The position numbers were made by a program, and so were the translations under genes. The notes below the pieces were generated by a model. The model saw only the letters and a program-made list of their open reading frames with translations, did no database searches and was not told the DNA's origin. This document shows positions 8,043 to 17,050 of a stretch of DNA of 64,000 nt, one piece after another. Source of the stretch: NORP259 sp041398705 (GTDB lineage Bacteria; Planctomycetota; UBA1135; GCA-002686595); NCBI GenBank assembly GCA_041398705.1, contig JAWKUI010000002.1, forward strand, positions 434,001 to 498,000. The letters are read 5' to 3'. Position 1 is the stretch's first letter, and every line of letters begins with the position of its first letter.

Positions 8043-9137
8043 TCACAGACAAACTTTCAAAGCCTGCTCCAGCGCATCGATCTCCGCATCGTTGCCGCAC
8101 GAGATGCGGATGCAACGGTCCTGGGGGGCGACGAAAGGCATGCGGGTGAAGATGCGCCGTTCAGCGAGTTGGGTGACGACGGAACGGGCAAAAGCCCCAT
8201 CGCGGCCTAGGTCTATAGTCTGAAAGTTCGTGGCCGAAGGCAGAGGGTTCCAGCCGCGTCGGCGGGCGAGGTCGGCGAGCCTTTGTTTGCAGGAGTCGAC
8301 CGCCCGGATCACGTTCTGCAAGTGCACTTGGTCGGACAAGGCCGCCAGCGCACCCATCTGGGCGACGCGATTGACGCCGAAGTGGTTGCGCACCTTGTGG
8401 AACGCGGCAATCAGGTCCTTGTGAGCAATTGCGTAGCCGATGCGGGCTCCAGCCAGCCCGTAGGCCTTGGAAAACGTGCGCATCCGGATGACACCGGGGT
8501 CCTGTACGTCGATCGGCGGTGCGGTTCCGTCGGGGGCGAACTCGATGTAAGCCTCGTCGAGCACAAGCAGGGCACCCTTCGGACGCGCATCGATCATGCG
8601 GGTGACCGCCTCCGCCCCGTGCCAGGTACCCATCGGATTGTCGGGGTTGGCCAGGTAGATCAGGTGTGCGTCGACTTCGCGCGCTTTGTCCAGCAGACTC
8701 GCGGGGTCCTCACAGTCGTTCACATAGGGCACCGTGTGCAGCTCGCCCCCATGCCCCACCACGTGGAAGGCGAAGGTCGGGTAGGCGCCTTTCGAAGTCA
8801 CCACCGGAGTGCCCGGTTCCACCAACATGCGCACGAGATACCCCAGCAGGCCGTCGATGCCTTCCCCCACCACGATGCAATCCGCCGGCACTCCGTGGTG
8901 CACGGCCAAGGCCTCCCGCAGGTCGTGGTTTTCCGGGTCGCCGTACTTCCAGGCCTCTGCGCAGGAACGGGCCATGGCTTCGACAGCGGCTGGCGAGGGC
9001 CCCAGGGTCAGTTCGTTGGCCCCCAGGCGTGCGACAAACGTCTGCCCCCGCTGCCGTTCCTGGGTCTCGGGCCCCACAAAGGGCACAGTGGCGGGCAAGG
9101 AACGGACGAGCGATGTGAGCCGGGGCGCAGGATCCAT
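8043..9137 (-). CDS. HisC-like PLP aminotransferase
   Basis: This 364-residue fold-type I aminotransferase resembles histidinol-phosphate aminotransferase, which would transaminate imidazole-acetol phosphate in histidine synthesis. Visible are the substrate/PLP motif LANPDNPMGT, the PLP-pairing Asp in LVLDEAYIEF, the Schiff-base lysine K224 in RTFSKAYGLAGARIGYAI, and the C-terminal arginine motif IRISCGND. Start ATG at 9137. There are no other his genes nearby, so another role (for example aromatic amino acid transamination) is possible; class assignment is firm, substrate is not. Confidence 0.85.
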   Translation of the reverse strand: MDPAPRLTSLVRSLPATVPFVGPETQERQRGQTFVARLGANELTLGPSPAAVEAMARSCAEAWKYGDPENHDLREALAVHHGVPADCIVVGEGIDGLLGYLVRMLVEPGTPVVTSKGAYPTFAFHVVGHGGELHTVPYVNDCEDPASLLDKAREVDAHLIYLANPDNPMGTWHGAEAVTRMIDARPKGALLVLDEAYIEFAPDGTAPPIDVQDPGVIRMRTFSKAYGLAGARIGYAIAHKDLIAAFHKVRNHFGVNRVAQMGALAALSDQVHLQNVIRAVDSCKQRLADLARRRGWNPLPSATNFQTIDLGRDGAFARSVVTQLAERRIFTRMPFVAPQDRCIRISCGNDAEIDALEQALKVCL

Positions 9138-9539
9138 GGGAGTAGTTATAGCGCAATACCCACAGGTCCCTGCCTTCTCTTGCCCTCTCCCACGGAAATC
9201 CCGTTGGAGCCAGTGATTCGCGGGCTCGAAGGGAATGGTTCAAGCAGACTCAGAAGGGAAAGGGCCGAGGAGGCAATCCGCATCAAAGGACGTGCGCGCG
9301 CAATCGTGCCACCGCCCCCCTCCGCATATGGTTGCAGAGCCCCAACCTGTGTAGGCCGCCGCAAGAACCGAAACTGCCTACACCGCCGTCCAGGTTCACC
9401 CCCCGATCCATCGGGGTACAAGTCTAGCACCCCCAGCTGCGGCGCCCTGACTGAGAGATAGGCTGGGCGACCTGTGGAACTGGCAAAAATGCCCGCATTC
9501 GAAGCGCAAATGCCTCATGAGCACACCGTTCCATGCACC
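9138..9539. other. 402-bp gap with decayed repeat
   Basis: This interval separates the start of the aminotransferase from the stop of the TolC-like gene, both on the minus strand. It carries one copy of a decayed repeat (9325-9416) that recurs at 15715-15805. No open frame is convincing. Confidence 0.6.
9325..9416 (+). repeat. Decayed dispersed repeat, left copy flanking the efflux operon
   Basis: The first 27 bases (beginning CATATGGTTGCAGAGCC) match 15715-15741 with about six differences. The 12-mer GCCGTCCAGGTT then follows after 33 bases here and after 31 in the other copy. Weaker similarity continues through CGATCCATCGGGG. Here the equivalent of the 58-codon frame at 15716 is interrupted by TAG. 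Confidence 0.55.
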
Positions 9540-10887
9540 CTATTCCGACGGGTACTTCGAGAAATCGCCGAGGGCTGCCTGCAGACGGACCCGGGCCGCT
9601 GCGGACCTGCCTTCCAGGTCGCAAACGTCCAACTTCGATTGCACGGCAGCACGACGGGAGGACAAGTAGTCGAGGTACTCCAACTCCCCGGCCTCAAACA
9701 GAAGGCGGGCCTGTTCGGCAAGTTGCTCTCGTTGTTGCAAGAGGGGCCTACGGATACTCACCAACTGATCCTGAAGAAGGCGTACTTCGGCTTCGGCAGT
9801 ACACACATCGCGCGAAACCTCGTGGGCAGCGGCCCGCACCCCAGCCGCAGCTTCCTTGAGCTCTGCATTGCCCTTGGCGAAGGATTCGCGCGCCGTATCG
9901 AAAACAGGCAACTCCACCGCCAGGCTAGCGAACAGGGTCGGATCTCCGGATTCGGTTTTCTGCCCTAATCCGATCTGCGGGAGATACCTCAGCCCCGAGG
10001 CTTCCAAGTGTAGACGCTCTAGCCGCGCGCGATATCGCGCTTCGGCGGCACGCAGTTCAGGCCGGGCCGCAGCGGCAGACACCAACAAGGACTCCAAGTC
10101 GGGAGTATCCGCAAGCTCCATCAGGGGGCTTGAATCATCCAGTTCGAGTTCAACGGGCCTTTCGAACCCCAACGCAAAGGCGAATTCGACTTCCAGCAAC
10201 CGCGCTTCGTGTTGGGCATCCGCCAGCTCCGCGGCTCCGGCCAAGCTCTCGGTCGCTGCCCGCTGTCGATCGATCGCGGGCAACAACCCAGCCGCGATCA
10301 ATTCCTTCACGGCTTCGACTTCTCCTTCCAACAGGGACTGGGCCTCCTCCAGCAGCAACACTCTACGGCGTGCCAGCAGAAGCCCTTCGAATGCCAGAGC
10401 AACTCCCACCGCGACCGTCTGCCGCTCGACACGCAATTCGAACTCCGCCTCCTGGGCTTCGAAATCGGCAGCTGCGCGCTTTCGGCCCCACCAGGGCCTC
10501 GAGGGCATACGCCAGGCTCGTCGATTGCGCGAATGGCCGCGCGTTGTTGCCATAGGCGTCGATTTCCTCGAACGTCAAGTCGAGCCCCGGATTGGGCAAG
10601 GTGCGCGCCTGTCGAGCCGCGGATCGGGCCGTCTCCAGTCGGGCCGTCCAGGCGGCAGCATTGGGCACGCTGTCCAATGCCAAGCGAATGCACTGCTCGC
10701 GGCTCAATGGATGTTCCGCCTGTTCGATTCCCCATGCCGCGTCGAGAACCGGCTCTTGTACGGTACGACAGGCGCCAGCAAACCCTGCGATCAGAAGGCC
10801 CAGGACCATGCCGCGCCGATGACCCGCTGCAAAACGATTGAAGCGCACCGTACAAATCCCCCGTTGCCCAAATTCAAGCCTGTTCAT
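9540..10887 (-). pseudogene. TolC-like outer membrane efflux lipoprotein, frameshifted
   Basis: This is the outer membrane channel of the tripartite RND pump. The N-terminal part has a lipoprotein-type signal (VLGLLIAGFAGAC, lipobox Cys) and the first TolC repeat (REQCIRLALDSVP, LPNPGLDLTFEE). The C-terminal part in another frame holds the second coiled-coil repeat (ARPELRAAEARYRARLERL, GELEYLDYLSSRRA). The frames switch at about 10478-10492, where GTGGGGCCGAAAGCGCGCAG appears to carry one extra base: removing one A from AAA restores ...GPKRAAADFEAQ. ATG at 10887 overlaps the pump stop by 14 bases. Either the gene is broken or the base is a sequencing error in a homopolymer. Without the shift it would be about 448 residues, normal for TolC proteins. 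Confidence 0.8.
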
Positions 10888-13800
10888 ACCGGCCTCCCTC
10901 GGGAAGCAGCGCCCCCTTGCCAAGACTCAGGCAGCCGATAGGCACGACGACCAGACTGCACAGAGTAGAAATCAACAAGCCCCCGATCACCACTACGGCA
11001 AGAGGTTTCTGCAGTTCCGCTCCTTCGCCAATCCCGAGAGCCAGCGGCAGCAATCCCGCAATAGCCGCCAGAGTCGTCATCAGCACGGGCCGCAAGCGGA
11101 TCCGCGCCGCTTCGATCATCGCTTCGTGCTCGGAACTCCCTTCGGAGCAGAGTTGCTGCGCATACTCGATCATGATGATCCCGTTTTTGACTACCAGTCC
11201 GACTAGCATGATCAACCCCATTCCCGAGCTGATGTTCAAGGCGATTCCGCTTGCACGCAAGGCCAACAACCCTCCTATCTGCCCAAACGGCAAGGCCAGG
11301 AAGATGATGGCCGGAAGTCGAAGGGAGCGGAACTGCACAACCAGCAGAAGGAATACCAGGCCTGCCCCCATAGCGAACACCGACACCAGATTCCGGAAGG
11401 CACTGCGCTGGCTGAGCGCTTGCCCTCCCATTTCATAGCGCACATGCTCGCCCAAGTTGAGTTTCCCAAGCGCCAGTTCCACCGCGCGACTCACGGTGCC
11501 CAGGTCGCTACCTGCAACCCCGGCGGTCACGCGTACCATGGGCACTTGGTTCTCGCGCTCCAATTCGTTCTCGGCGATCTGGCGGTCGAAAGAGGCCAGG
11601 GATTGTATGGGTACCCGGGTCTGTGCCGAAGCGCCTCCCGCCGGCGTCAGGAACAACTCCGGCCCGGGCGTATCCGTCACCGCTTCCATTCGCTTACCCT
11701 TCGTGCCCCGCACCCGCACATCGATGTACTGATCGCCTTGCCGGATCCGCGTGGCCACTGTCCCTAGTAACTGCGTCGAGATTTGATCGGCCATGCCGGC
11801 GGTCGAGAGTCCAGCCTGCGCCAGGCGTAGCGGCTTGGGCCGCCAGACCAGCTCGGGGCTACCAAACGAGACGTGATTCATGAGATCCACTAGGCCAGGC
11901 GTCGCTTCGATGGCCGCCGCCACGGTGTCCGCCGCCGCCTGCAACTGTCGGTAATCAGGACCAAATAGTTTGACTTCGATTGGGTCCGGGTTGCCCGCCA
12001 GATCTGCAATCGTGTCCTGCATCACCTGGATGAACTCGCACTCCGCCTGCGGGACCTCAGCCGCCATCCGCAGTCGAAGCTCGTCGATGACTTCGAACAC
12101 ACTTCGCGTGCGGGACCCATGGGGTACGAGCCCTACCAGGATGTCCCCGGTGAACTGCTCGGTTGCGAAAAAGCCCAACTCGGCTCCGGTGCGACGGGAG
12201 AAGGAATTGACCTCCGCAGTCTCGCCCAGGATAGCTTCGATTTGCCGGCATGCCGCGTCGGTTTCCATCAGGCTCGACCCCACGGGAAGGGTGTAGTCCA
12301 GCACAAAGCCTCCTTCGTCCATTTCCGGAAGGAACCCCGTTTGCAGGTTGCCAAGTCCAGCGACCATGGCCAGCAGCACAGCGGTCAAACCAGTCAGCGT
12401 CAAACCGGCGTGCTGCGAAAGGCCGGACAAGAGTCCCGCGTAGTGTTTCTGCAGCCATTCCATCCAGCGTCGGCTTTTCCCTCCGCTGCGAGGGCGAAGC
12501 ACATTCGTCAGCAGGAGCAGGGGTGACCAGACTAGGGACACCGCCATCGACGCAAGAATCGAAAGGCCCAAAGCCATCGCCAGGGATTGGAAGAACTGTC
12601 CCACAACACCTTCGAGCAAGACCAACGGCAAGAAGACAACCACGGTGGTAAGCGAAGAGCCGACAATCGCTCCAAGCACCTCGCGCACGCCCTCGCTGAC
12701 TGCTGAGAAGATCTGCCCAGGACCCGCCCCTTCCGGTAAAGGTGCCATGCGCCTCGCCACATTCTCCACGACGACGATGGCATCGTCGATCATCAGTCCA
12801 ATGGCCACCGCGAGCCCACCGAGGCTCATCAGGTTGAGCGATTCGTGCAGGAGCGGGAAGAGGGCGAGGGTCAGGACGACGGAAAGCGGAATGGCCAAGC
12901 CGGCGACGAGTGTCACACGCCATTCCCCGAGAAACAGTGCAAGCACCAAAACCGAAAGCAGCGCCCCGATGGCAATGGCATCGCGCACGCCGTGGATCGA
13001 AGCTTGGACGAGCTCGGCCTGGTCATAAACCATCGTGACGCTCGAAGCTCCCGGCAACTGGCCGTGCATCTCCTCCAGGATCGCTCGCACGTCTTTGGAA
13101 AGGTCCGTCACACGCCCGCCATCCCGCAGGAAAACGCTGACGACGACGCTGTCGACCTGTCCCCCGGTCACGATCTGCGTGCGCTCCGCCGTGGTTTCCA
13201 CCAATCGACCCAGTTGGCCGAGCGCAATCGGAGACCCACTGGCGCCCACCACCACCAGGTCGAGGATGCGCTGGGGATCAGTAAGTTCTCCATCGACGAG
13301 CAACTGGTACTGCAATCCTTCCGCGGGCATTCGTCCCACAGCCAGGATCTGGTTGCTTTCCCCCAAAGCCGCTGTGATGTCATTCAGCTCAAGCCCTGCT
13401 TGCGCCAAGGCGACTTCATCCGCTTCGAGTACGAATTCTCGTTGGTCACCGGATTGCGCGGTGACAAAGAAGGCATCGGGAAGCCGGGCCAGGCGTGGCT
13501 TCAGCTCCAAGTTGACCCACTCCGACAAACGCGCCCGTTCCACGGGGTTGGAGGCGATTTCCGGGCCTGGGGTGACGTTGAAAGAGAGCACCGGAAAGAC
13601 AGCCGGTGTCTGCTGTTCGATCGTCACCGCGAGATCTGAGGGCAAGCCAGCCTGGGCCACACGGGCGCGGACCAAGGCCAGAGCTTCGCGCATGTCGGTG
13701 CCGGATTCGAAGTCCAAGCTGAACTCGCTCGCCCCTCGCAGGGTCTTGGACCGCACCCGCTTCAGTTTCGGAACGGCGCTCACGGCCTGCTCGATTGGGC

Positions 13801-13987
13801 GGGTCACTGCGATCAACATTCCCCGTACCGGCGCTTCCCCGGACTCGGCAATCACGGCGATCCGGGGGAAGGCGACCTCGGGGTAGATGCTGCGTGAAGA
13901 GAGGAAACCGGCACGCACGCCTGCCGCGATGAGCAAAGCCAGCAAGACAAACAAGGCTCGCCGGTGATAGAAGGCAAAGCGCACCAT
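10874..13987 (-). CDS. RND efflux pump inner membrane transporter
   Basis: This 1037-residue RND transporter has the usual two-fold repeat. There is an N-terminal transmembrane helix (residues 9-30), a large periplasmic loop, and a helix cluster including GLMIDDAIVVVENVARRM, whose paired aspartates are the proton-relay residues of hydrophobe/amphiphile pumps. A second loop follows, then a C-terminal helix cluster with LVGLVVKNGIIMIEYA. The Asp-Asp pair argues against the heavy-metal subclass. It lies between the adaptor (2 bases upstream) and the TolC-like gene (14-base overlap), forming a complete efflux operon. The substrate cannot be predicted. Confidence 0.93.
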   Translation of the reverse strand: MVRFAFYHRRALFVLLALLIAAGVRAGFLSSRSIYPEVAFPRIAVIAESGEAPVRGMLIAVTRPIEQAVSAVPKLKRVRSKTLRGASEFSLDFESGTDMREALALVRARVAQAGLPSDLAVTIEQQTPAVFPVLSFNVTPGPEIASNPVERARLSEWVNLELKPRLARLPDAFFVTAQSGDQREFVLEADEVALAQAGLELNDITAALGESNQILAVGRMPAEGLQYQLLVDGELTDPQRILDLVVVGASGSPIALGQLGRLVETTAERTQIVTGGQVDSVVVSVFLRDGGRVTDLSKDVRAILEEMHGQLPGASSVTMVYDQAELVQASIHGVRDAIAIGALLSVLVLALFLGEWRVTLVAGLAIPLSVVLTLALFPLLHESLNLMSLGGLAVAIGLMIDDAIVVVENVARRMAPLPEGAGPGQIFSAVSEGVREVLGAIVGSSLTTVVVFLPLVLLEGVVGQFFQSLAMALGLSILASMAVSLVWSPLLLLTNVLRPRSGGKSRRWMEWLQKHYAGLLSGLSQHAGLTLTGLTAVLLAMVAGLGNLQTGFLPEMDEGGFVLDYTLPVGSSLMETDAACRQIEAILGETAEVNSFSRRTGAELGFFATEQFTGDILVGLVPHGSRTRSVFEVIDELRLRMAAEVPQAECEFIQVMQDTIADLAGNPDPIEVKLFGPDYRQLQAAADTVAAAIEATPGLVDLMNHVSFGSPELVWRPKPLRLAQAGLSTAGMADQISTQLLGTVATRIRQGDQYIDVRVRGTKGKRMEAVTDTPGPELFLTPAGGASAQTRVPIQSLASFDRQIAENELERENQVPMVRVTAGVAGSDLGTVSRAVELALGKLNLGEHVRYEMGGQALSQRSAFRNLVSVFAMGAGLVFLLLVVQFRSLRLPAIIFLALPFGQIGGLLALRASGIALNISSGMGLIMLVGLVVKNGIIMIEYAQQLCSEGSSEHEAMIEAARIRLRPVLMTTLAAIAGLLPLALGIGEGAELQKPLAVVVIGGLLISTLCSLVVVPIGCLSLGKGALLPEGGRYEQA

Positions 13988-13989
13988 GG

Positions 13990-15276
13990 TCAGTTTCCTT
14001 CGGCGGCCTCGATCACCACATGGGTTCCATCGGGCAGGTTGTAACCTCCCTGCACCACAACCCGGGCCCCCACCGCGAGATCGCCCTCCACGGCAATCGA
14101 GCCGGAATGGCGGGCGAGTACCTTGACCGGAACCGTGTGCGAGATGTCCTGGGCATCCACAACCACGACCACTTGGGCTTCGTCCGCGCGGATCAGCGCG
14201 TCCGAAGGGATCAGGACCGCCTGGGGCGTGCGCCCGTACTCCAGCTCTCCTTCGAGGAATTGGCCGGGTTCCAGTCCCGGAGCGCTCTCGTCCGGCTCAA
14301 CGATCACTCTGATCAGCCCCGTGCTTGGGTCGACTCCGGGCAAGCGACTGATCACGCGTCCCCGGCCTTCACCTCCATGGGAGTCGCGCCAGGTCGCTGT
14401 GCCGTTTGTGGGTATCCGCCCTGACCATTCCGGGTCCAAGCCGAAAAGTACGCGCGTCGCCCCAGAGACTTGCACAGTGCCGATTGCCCCCCCACCGTCG
14501 ATCTGCATCCCGACGGAGGTGTCGAGGGTGGTGACCACGCCCGCGCTCATTGCATGAACCTGGGTAGCCGTCAGCAGGGCCTGCGCCTCTTCGCGGCGCG
14601 CTTTCGCTGCTGCAAGATTGGCGAGCAGCCCCTGACGCTGGAGGTCTGCCCCGCCGTCGTTCCAATGCTGCAGAAGATCATTGGCTTGCTTCAGATTGGC
14701 ACGGGCGAGTTCAGCCGCCATCCGAGCCTCCTCGGCGGTTTTCGCGGCAACTAGCCCCTTTTCCAGGAGAGGCTCCAGTCTCCCGACTTGCTGTTCGGTC
14801 AATTCCAACTGACTGCGGCTCGCAAGTACCTGTGCCTCCAACAACTGACCTCGTTCTGCCCGGCCCATGCGATCCCACTCCGCCAATGCCGACTCGAACT
14901 GAAGGACGTCGGCCTGAGCCTCTGCCAACTGGGCGCGGCGAGGCGTGGAGTCGAAGGTGGCCAACAATTGCCCTTGCTGCACGTGGCTCCCCGGTTCGAT
15001 CAGGAGACTTTCCACGATGCCGCCCGAGCGCGAGGAGAGGACTTGGATGGCTGCCGGGTCGGTCTCTACCTTGCCCAACACCTTCACGACTAGCGGCAGG
15101 TCCCCCACTTGCGCCGATTCGATTCGCACCTTGACGTTCGTCTCCGCCGGAGCGGCCCCGTCCTCGTGCTCCGCTTCTTCCACGGCAGGGGTGAAGAGCT
15201 GGTGCAGCGACCATCCTCCAAGCCCTCCAAAACCTACGAGGAGAATTCCTGCCAGACCGCGGGTACCAAGTTTCAT
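13990..15276 (-). CDS. RND efflux periplasmic adaptor (membrane fusion protein)
   Basis: This 428-residue adaptor links the inner membrane pump to the outer membrane channel. There is an N-terminal membrane anchor (GLAGILLVGFGGLGGWSL), then a lipoyl half-motif (GGIVESLLIEPGSHVQQGQLL), a long alpha-helical hairpin rich in Ala/Glu/Leu (about residues 105-215), the second lipoyl half (VHAMSAGVVTTLDTSVG) and beta-barrel/membrane-proximal domains. ATG at 15276 is preferred over GTG at 15300 because AAAGGA stands about 5 bases upstream. It is the first gene of the operon; the pump starts 2 bases after its stop. Confidence 0.92.
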   Translation of the reverse strand: MKLGTRGLAGILLVGFGGLGGWSLHQLFTPAVEEAEHEDGAAPAETNVKVRIESAQVGDLPLVVKVLGKVETDPAAIQVLSSRSGGIVESLLIEPGSHVQQGQLLATFDSTPRRAQLAEAQADVLQFESALAEWDRMGRAERGQLLEAQVLASRSQLELTEQQVGRLEPLLEKGLVAAKTAEEARMAAELARANLKQANDLLQHWNDGGADLQRQGLLANLAAAKARREEAQALLTATQVHAMSAGVVTTLDTSVGMQIDGGGAIGTVQVSGATRVLFGLDPEWSGRIPTNGTATWRDSHGGEGRGRVISRLPGVDPSTGLIRVIVEPDESAPGLEPGQFLEGELEYGRTPQAVLIPSDALIRADEAQVVVVVDAQDISHTVPVKVLARHSGSIAVEGDLAVGARVVVQGGYNLPDGTHVVIEAAEGN

Positions 15277-15714
15277 TCCGTTCCTTTCTTGATCGTTCAC
15301 CTGCAGTGCGGGTGGCCTCCGCTACCAGGGATGCAACCCGATTCTCGTGCGTCTCTTTGGCCGTGGGCACCCCACTGGGGAGTTGCTCGGGCGCGGGTTG
15401 CCGATGTTGCAGGCGGGCCTAGCCGAGGCCAATTACAATCCTCTCAGTTGGCTCCCTGGGCCGCTATATGTCGCCCTCACAGACAGTGCGCAGGAACCGC
15501 CGCTGCCGAACCGGTGGGAGATCCGGCCCTGGCCACGGGCGCCCTGAATTCCGGCCTCCCGCCCTCCACAACGACCCTGGCAGCCCTTTCCGGCGTGGGT
15601 TTCCCACCGCGGAAAAAAGTTCTGCAATCGGACTCAGGGCGCTAAAGGGCCCGGAAAAAGGTTCCGAAAAGGGGGGCATGCGAGCGGGATCTTCCCCCTG
15701 CTCCCCCCCTTCCC

Positions 15715-15805
15715 CATGTGGTTGCAAAGCCTGATCCTGTGCCTGGCCCCGAGCCCCGCCCCCGCCTTTCTGGCCGTCCAGGTTCTGCCCCTCGAACAAT
15801 CGTGG
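15715..15805 (+). repeat. Decayed dispersed repeat, right copy flanking the efflux operon
   Basis: Partner of 9325-9416, same orientation: CATGTGGTTGCAAAGCC, then GCCGTCCAGGTT at nearly the same spacing, then CGAACAATCGTGG. The two copies bracket the whole efflux operon. Confidence 0.55.
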
Positions 15806-15892
15806 CATGTGCCGGGCACCCCGCCCCCTGCGCCGCGCCGCGATGGTGACGTACCGCCGGTGATCAAGGACAAACCCTTGCCGCCGGTTTGA
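15716..15892 (+). CDS. Possible 58-residue exported peptide
   Basis: A short frame encodes MWLQSLILCLAPSPAPAFLA followed by a Pro-rich tail ending KDKPLPPV. The beginning resembles a signal peptide (hydrophobic core, Ala-x-Ala-like region). A hairpin followed by TTTG lies 104 bases downstream on the same strand. No recognisable family and no strong ribosome binding site. The start codon sits in a repeat that recurs, broken by a stop codon, at 9325. Could equally be chance. Confidence 0.28.
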   Translation: MWLQSLILCLAPSPAPAFLAVQVLPLEQSWHVPGTPPPAPRRDGDVPPVIKDKPLPPV

Positions 15893-15995
15893 GCGAGAGA
15901 GTCTGAGTGAGAGAACGTTTCCTTGGAGAGAGACCGATAGAGAGTCGTGATTCCATCCTGGCCGCCGCGGTGCCCTGACTGCGGTGTGAGCTGGG

Positions 15996-16029
15996 CGAAC
16001 GAGGGCACCCGCAAGGGTGCCCTCGTTCG
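15996..16029 (+). terminator. Terminator-like hairpin
   Basis: A perfect 15-bp stem (CGAACGAGGGCACCC paired with its complement) closes a GCAA tetraloop and is followed by TTTGTG. The weak T-run is on the plus-strand side, which fits a plus-strand transcript from the possible small gene at 15716. Confidence 0.5.
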
Positions 16030-16048
16030 TTTGTGCCGAGCCTCTGCT

Positions 16049-16171
16049 GTCGTTGGAATACGTTACATACCGAACCAGGTTCGATCAGTCCCACATCGCG
16101 GCGTGCGTCGCACGCCGCGAATTGTGGGACTGATCGAACTCTGGTTCGGTATGTAACGTTATTCCAACGAC
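16049..16171. repeat. Long hairpin repeat, subfamily A (copy A2)
   Basis: Inverted repeat of 123 bp. The tip GTCGTTGG pairs with CCAACGAC. The arm carries the A consensus (ACATACCGAACCAGGTTCGA). The inner stem GCGGCGTGC closes a GTC loop. One base is missing in the left AATACGTTACAT, and an extra CT interrupts the right arm. It stands 14 bases from the 34-bp B-type palindrome. Confidence 0.95.
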
Positions 16172-16185
16172 GAACAGGCTCGTCA

Positions 16186-16219
16186 GTGGAAATGTGTGAC
16201 GTACGTCACACATTTCCAC
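16186..16219. repeat. 34-bp perfect palindrome, arm-only remnant of subfamily B
   Basis: GTGGAAATGTGTGACGT is followed directly by its exact reverse complement. AATGTGTGACGTACG is the outer arm of the B1 element at 28900, so this looks like a B element reduced to its two tips. The TGA stop of the amidase gene (16206-16208) lies inside it. Confidence 0.85.
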
Positions 16220-17003
16220 GGCCCTGGCGCTCATCCCGGAACACCGGCACCGCTTTGCGCACCTGCGCCACGAGCTCGAGATCGAGCTCGGCTTGGATCA
16301 TCGGGTCCTCGTCACTGCCCTCGGCAAGCACGTTCCCGAGGGGATCGACAATCAGCGACGCGCCCGGGAAATCCAAGGCCATTTGCCTGCGCCCAATCCT
16401 CTCGCTACCCCGCCGATTGCACGCCACCACGTAACACTGTCCCTCGATCGCCCGGCCAATCACCAACCCACGCCACTGCGCGGCGCGCGGATGGGGCCAT
16501 TGAGCCACCACGAGCATCACCCGGCTGCCGGCCCGTTGCGCGGGGCGCACCCAGTGCGGAAAGCGCAGGTCGTAACACACGATGCCGTGCAAGGGGCCGA
16601 AGCGGCTTGGAATGACCTCGGGCGGCGCGTCCCCTGCCGTGAACGAAAGGTGCTCGGCGGTGGGGCTGAAGAGGTGTCCCTTGTCGTACCCCCCGACCTC
16701 GACTCCGTCTTCCAGGTAGTGAAAACGATTGCTCGGCCGACCCCCCGTCCCCGGGCCATACGCCGAACCGGCCAAACTCAAGCCAAACTCCCTGGTCCAG
16801 CCACGAGCGGCTTCCAGGCTTGTTTCGCTCGCGGCCCACACGGGAGCATCCACCTCCGCGCAGAACGAGGTCGGCCACATCTCGGGCAACAGGGCCAATT
16901 CGGCCCCGGCACGAGCGGCCTGTTGCACCAGGGCGTATGCCCCTTCCCGGTTCTCCTCGAACTGCCCCACCCGGGGATCGAGCTGCAGACAAGCGACGCG
17001 CAT
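16206..17003 (-). CDS. Nitrilase-superfamily carbon-nitrogen hydrolase
   Basis: This cytoplasmic C-N hydrolase of 265 residues is probably an omega-amidase-type enzyme cleaving a small amide. The catalytic triad is visible as E41 (LLPEMWP), K108 (YDKGHLF) and C143 (IVCYDLRFP). Length fits single-domain branch members such as YafV and omega-amidase. ATG at 17003 is used; a GTG two codons upstream is also possible. The stop codon lies in a palindromic repeat, so the last residues (QGRGNV) may have changed when the repeat arrived. It is divergent from the methyltransferase-like/APH fusion gene 47 bases away. Confidence 0.88.
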   Translation of the reverse strand: MRVACLQLDPRVGQFEENREGAYALVQQAARAGAELALLPEMWPTSFCAEVDAPVWAASETSLEAARGWTREFGLSLAGSAYGPGTGGRPSNRFHYLEDGVEVGGYDKGHLFSPTAEHLSFTAGDAPPEVIPSRFGPLHGIVCYDLRFPHWVRPAQRAGSRVMLVVAQWPHPRAAQWRGLVIGRAIEGQCYVVACNRRGSERIGRRQMALDFPGASLIVDPLGNVLAEGSDEDPMIQAELDLELVAQVRKAVPVFRDERQGRGNV

Positions 17004-17050
17004 CGGCACAAGCTATCCGATGCGGCGGCCTGCTTGCTACTGTAGACGCC

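Larger units (their letters stand above)
15277..16205. other. 929-bp interval upstream of the efflux operon
   Basis: It holds, in order: the efflux operon promoter region (no confident -35/-10), the right copy of the decayed repeat with a possible 58-codon gene (15716-15892), a short GAGA-rich stretch (15893-15945), a terminator-like hairpin (15996-16029), hairpin A2 (16049-16171) and the left half of the 34-bp palindrome (16186-16219). Other open frames look spurious. Confidence 0.65.

Noticed and set aside
15634..16014. 126-codon minus-strand frame upstream of the efflux operon
   Set aside because: No domain, crosses the terminator-like hairpin and the repeat, and has no plausible start signal.
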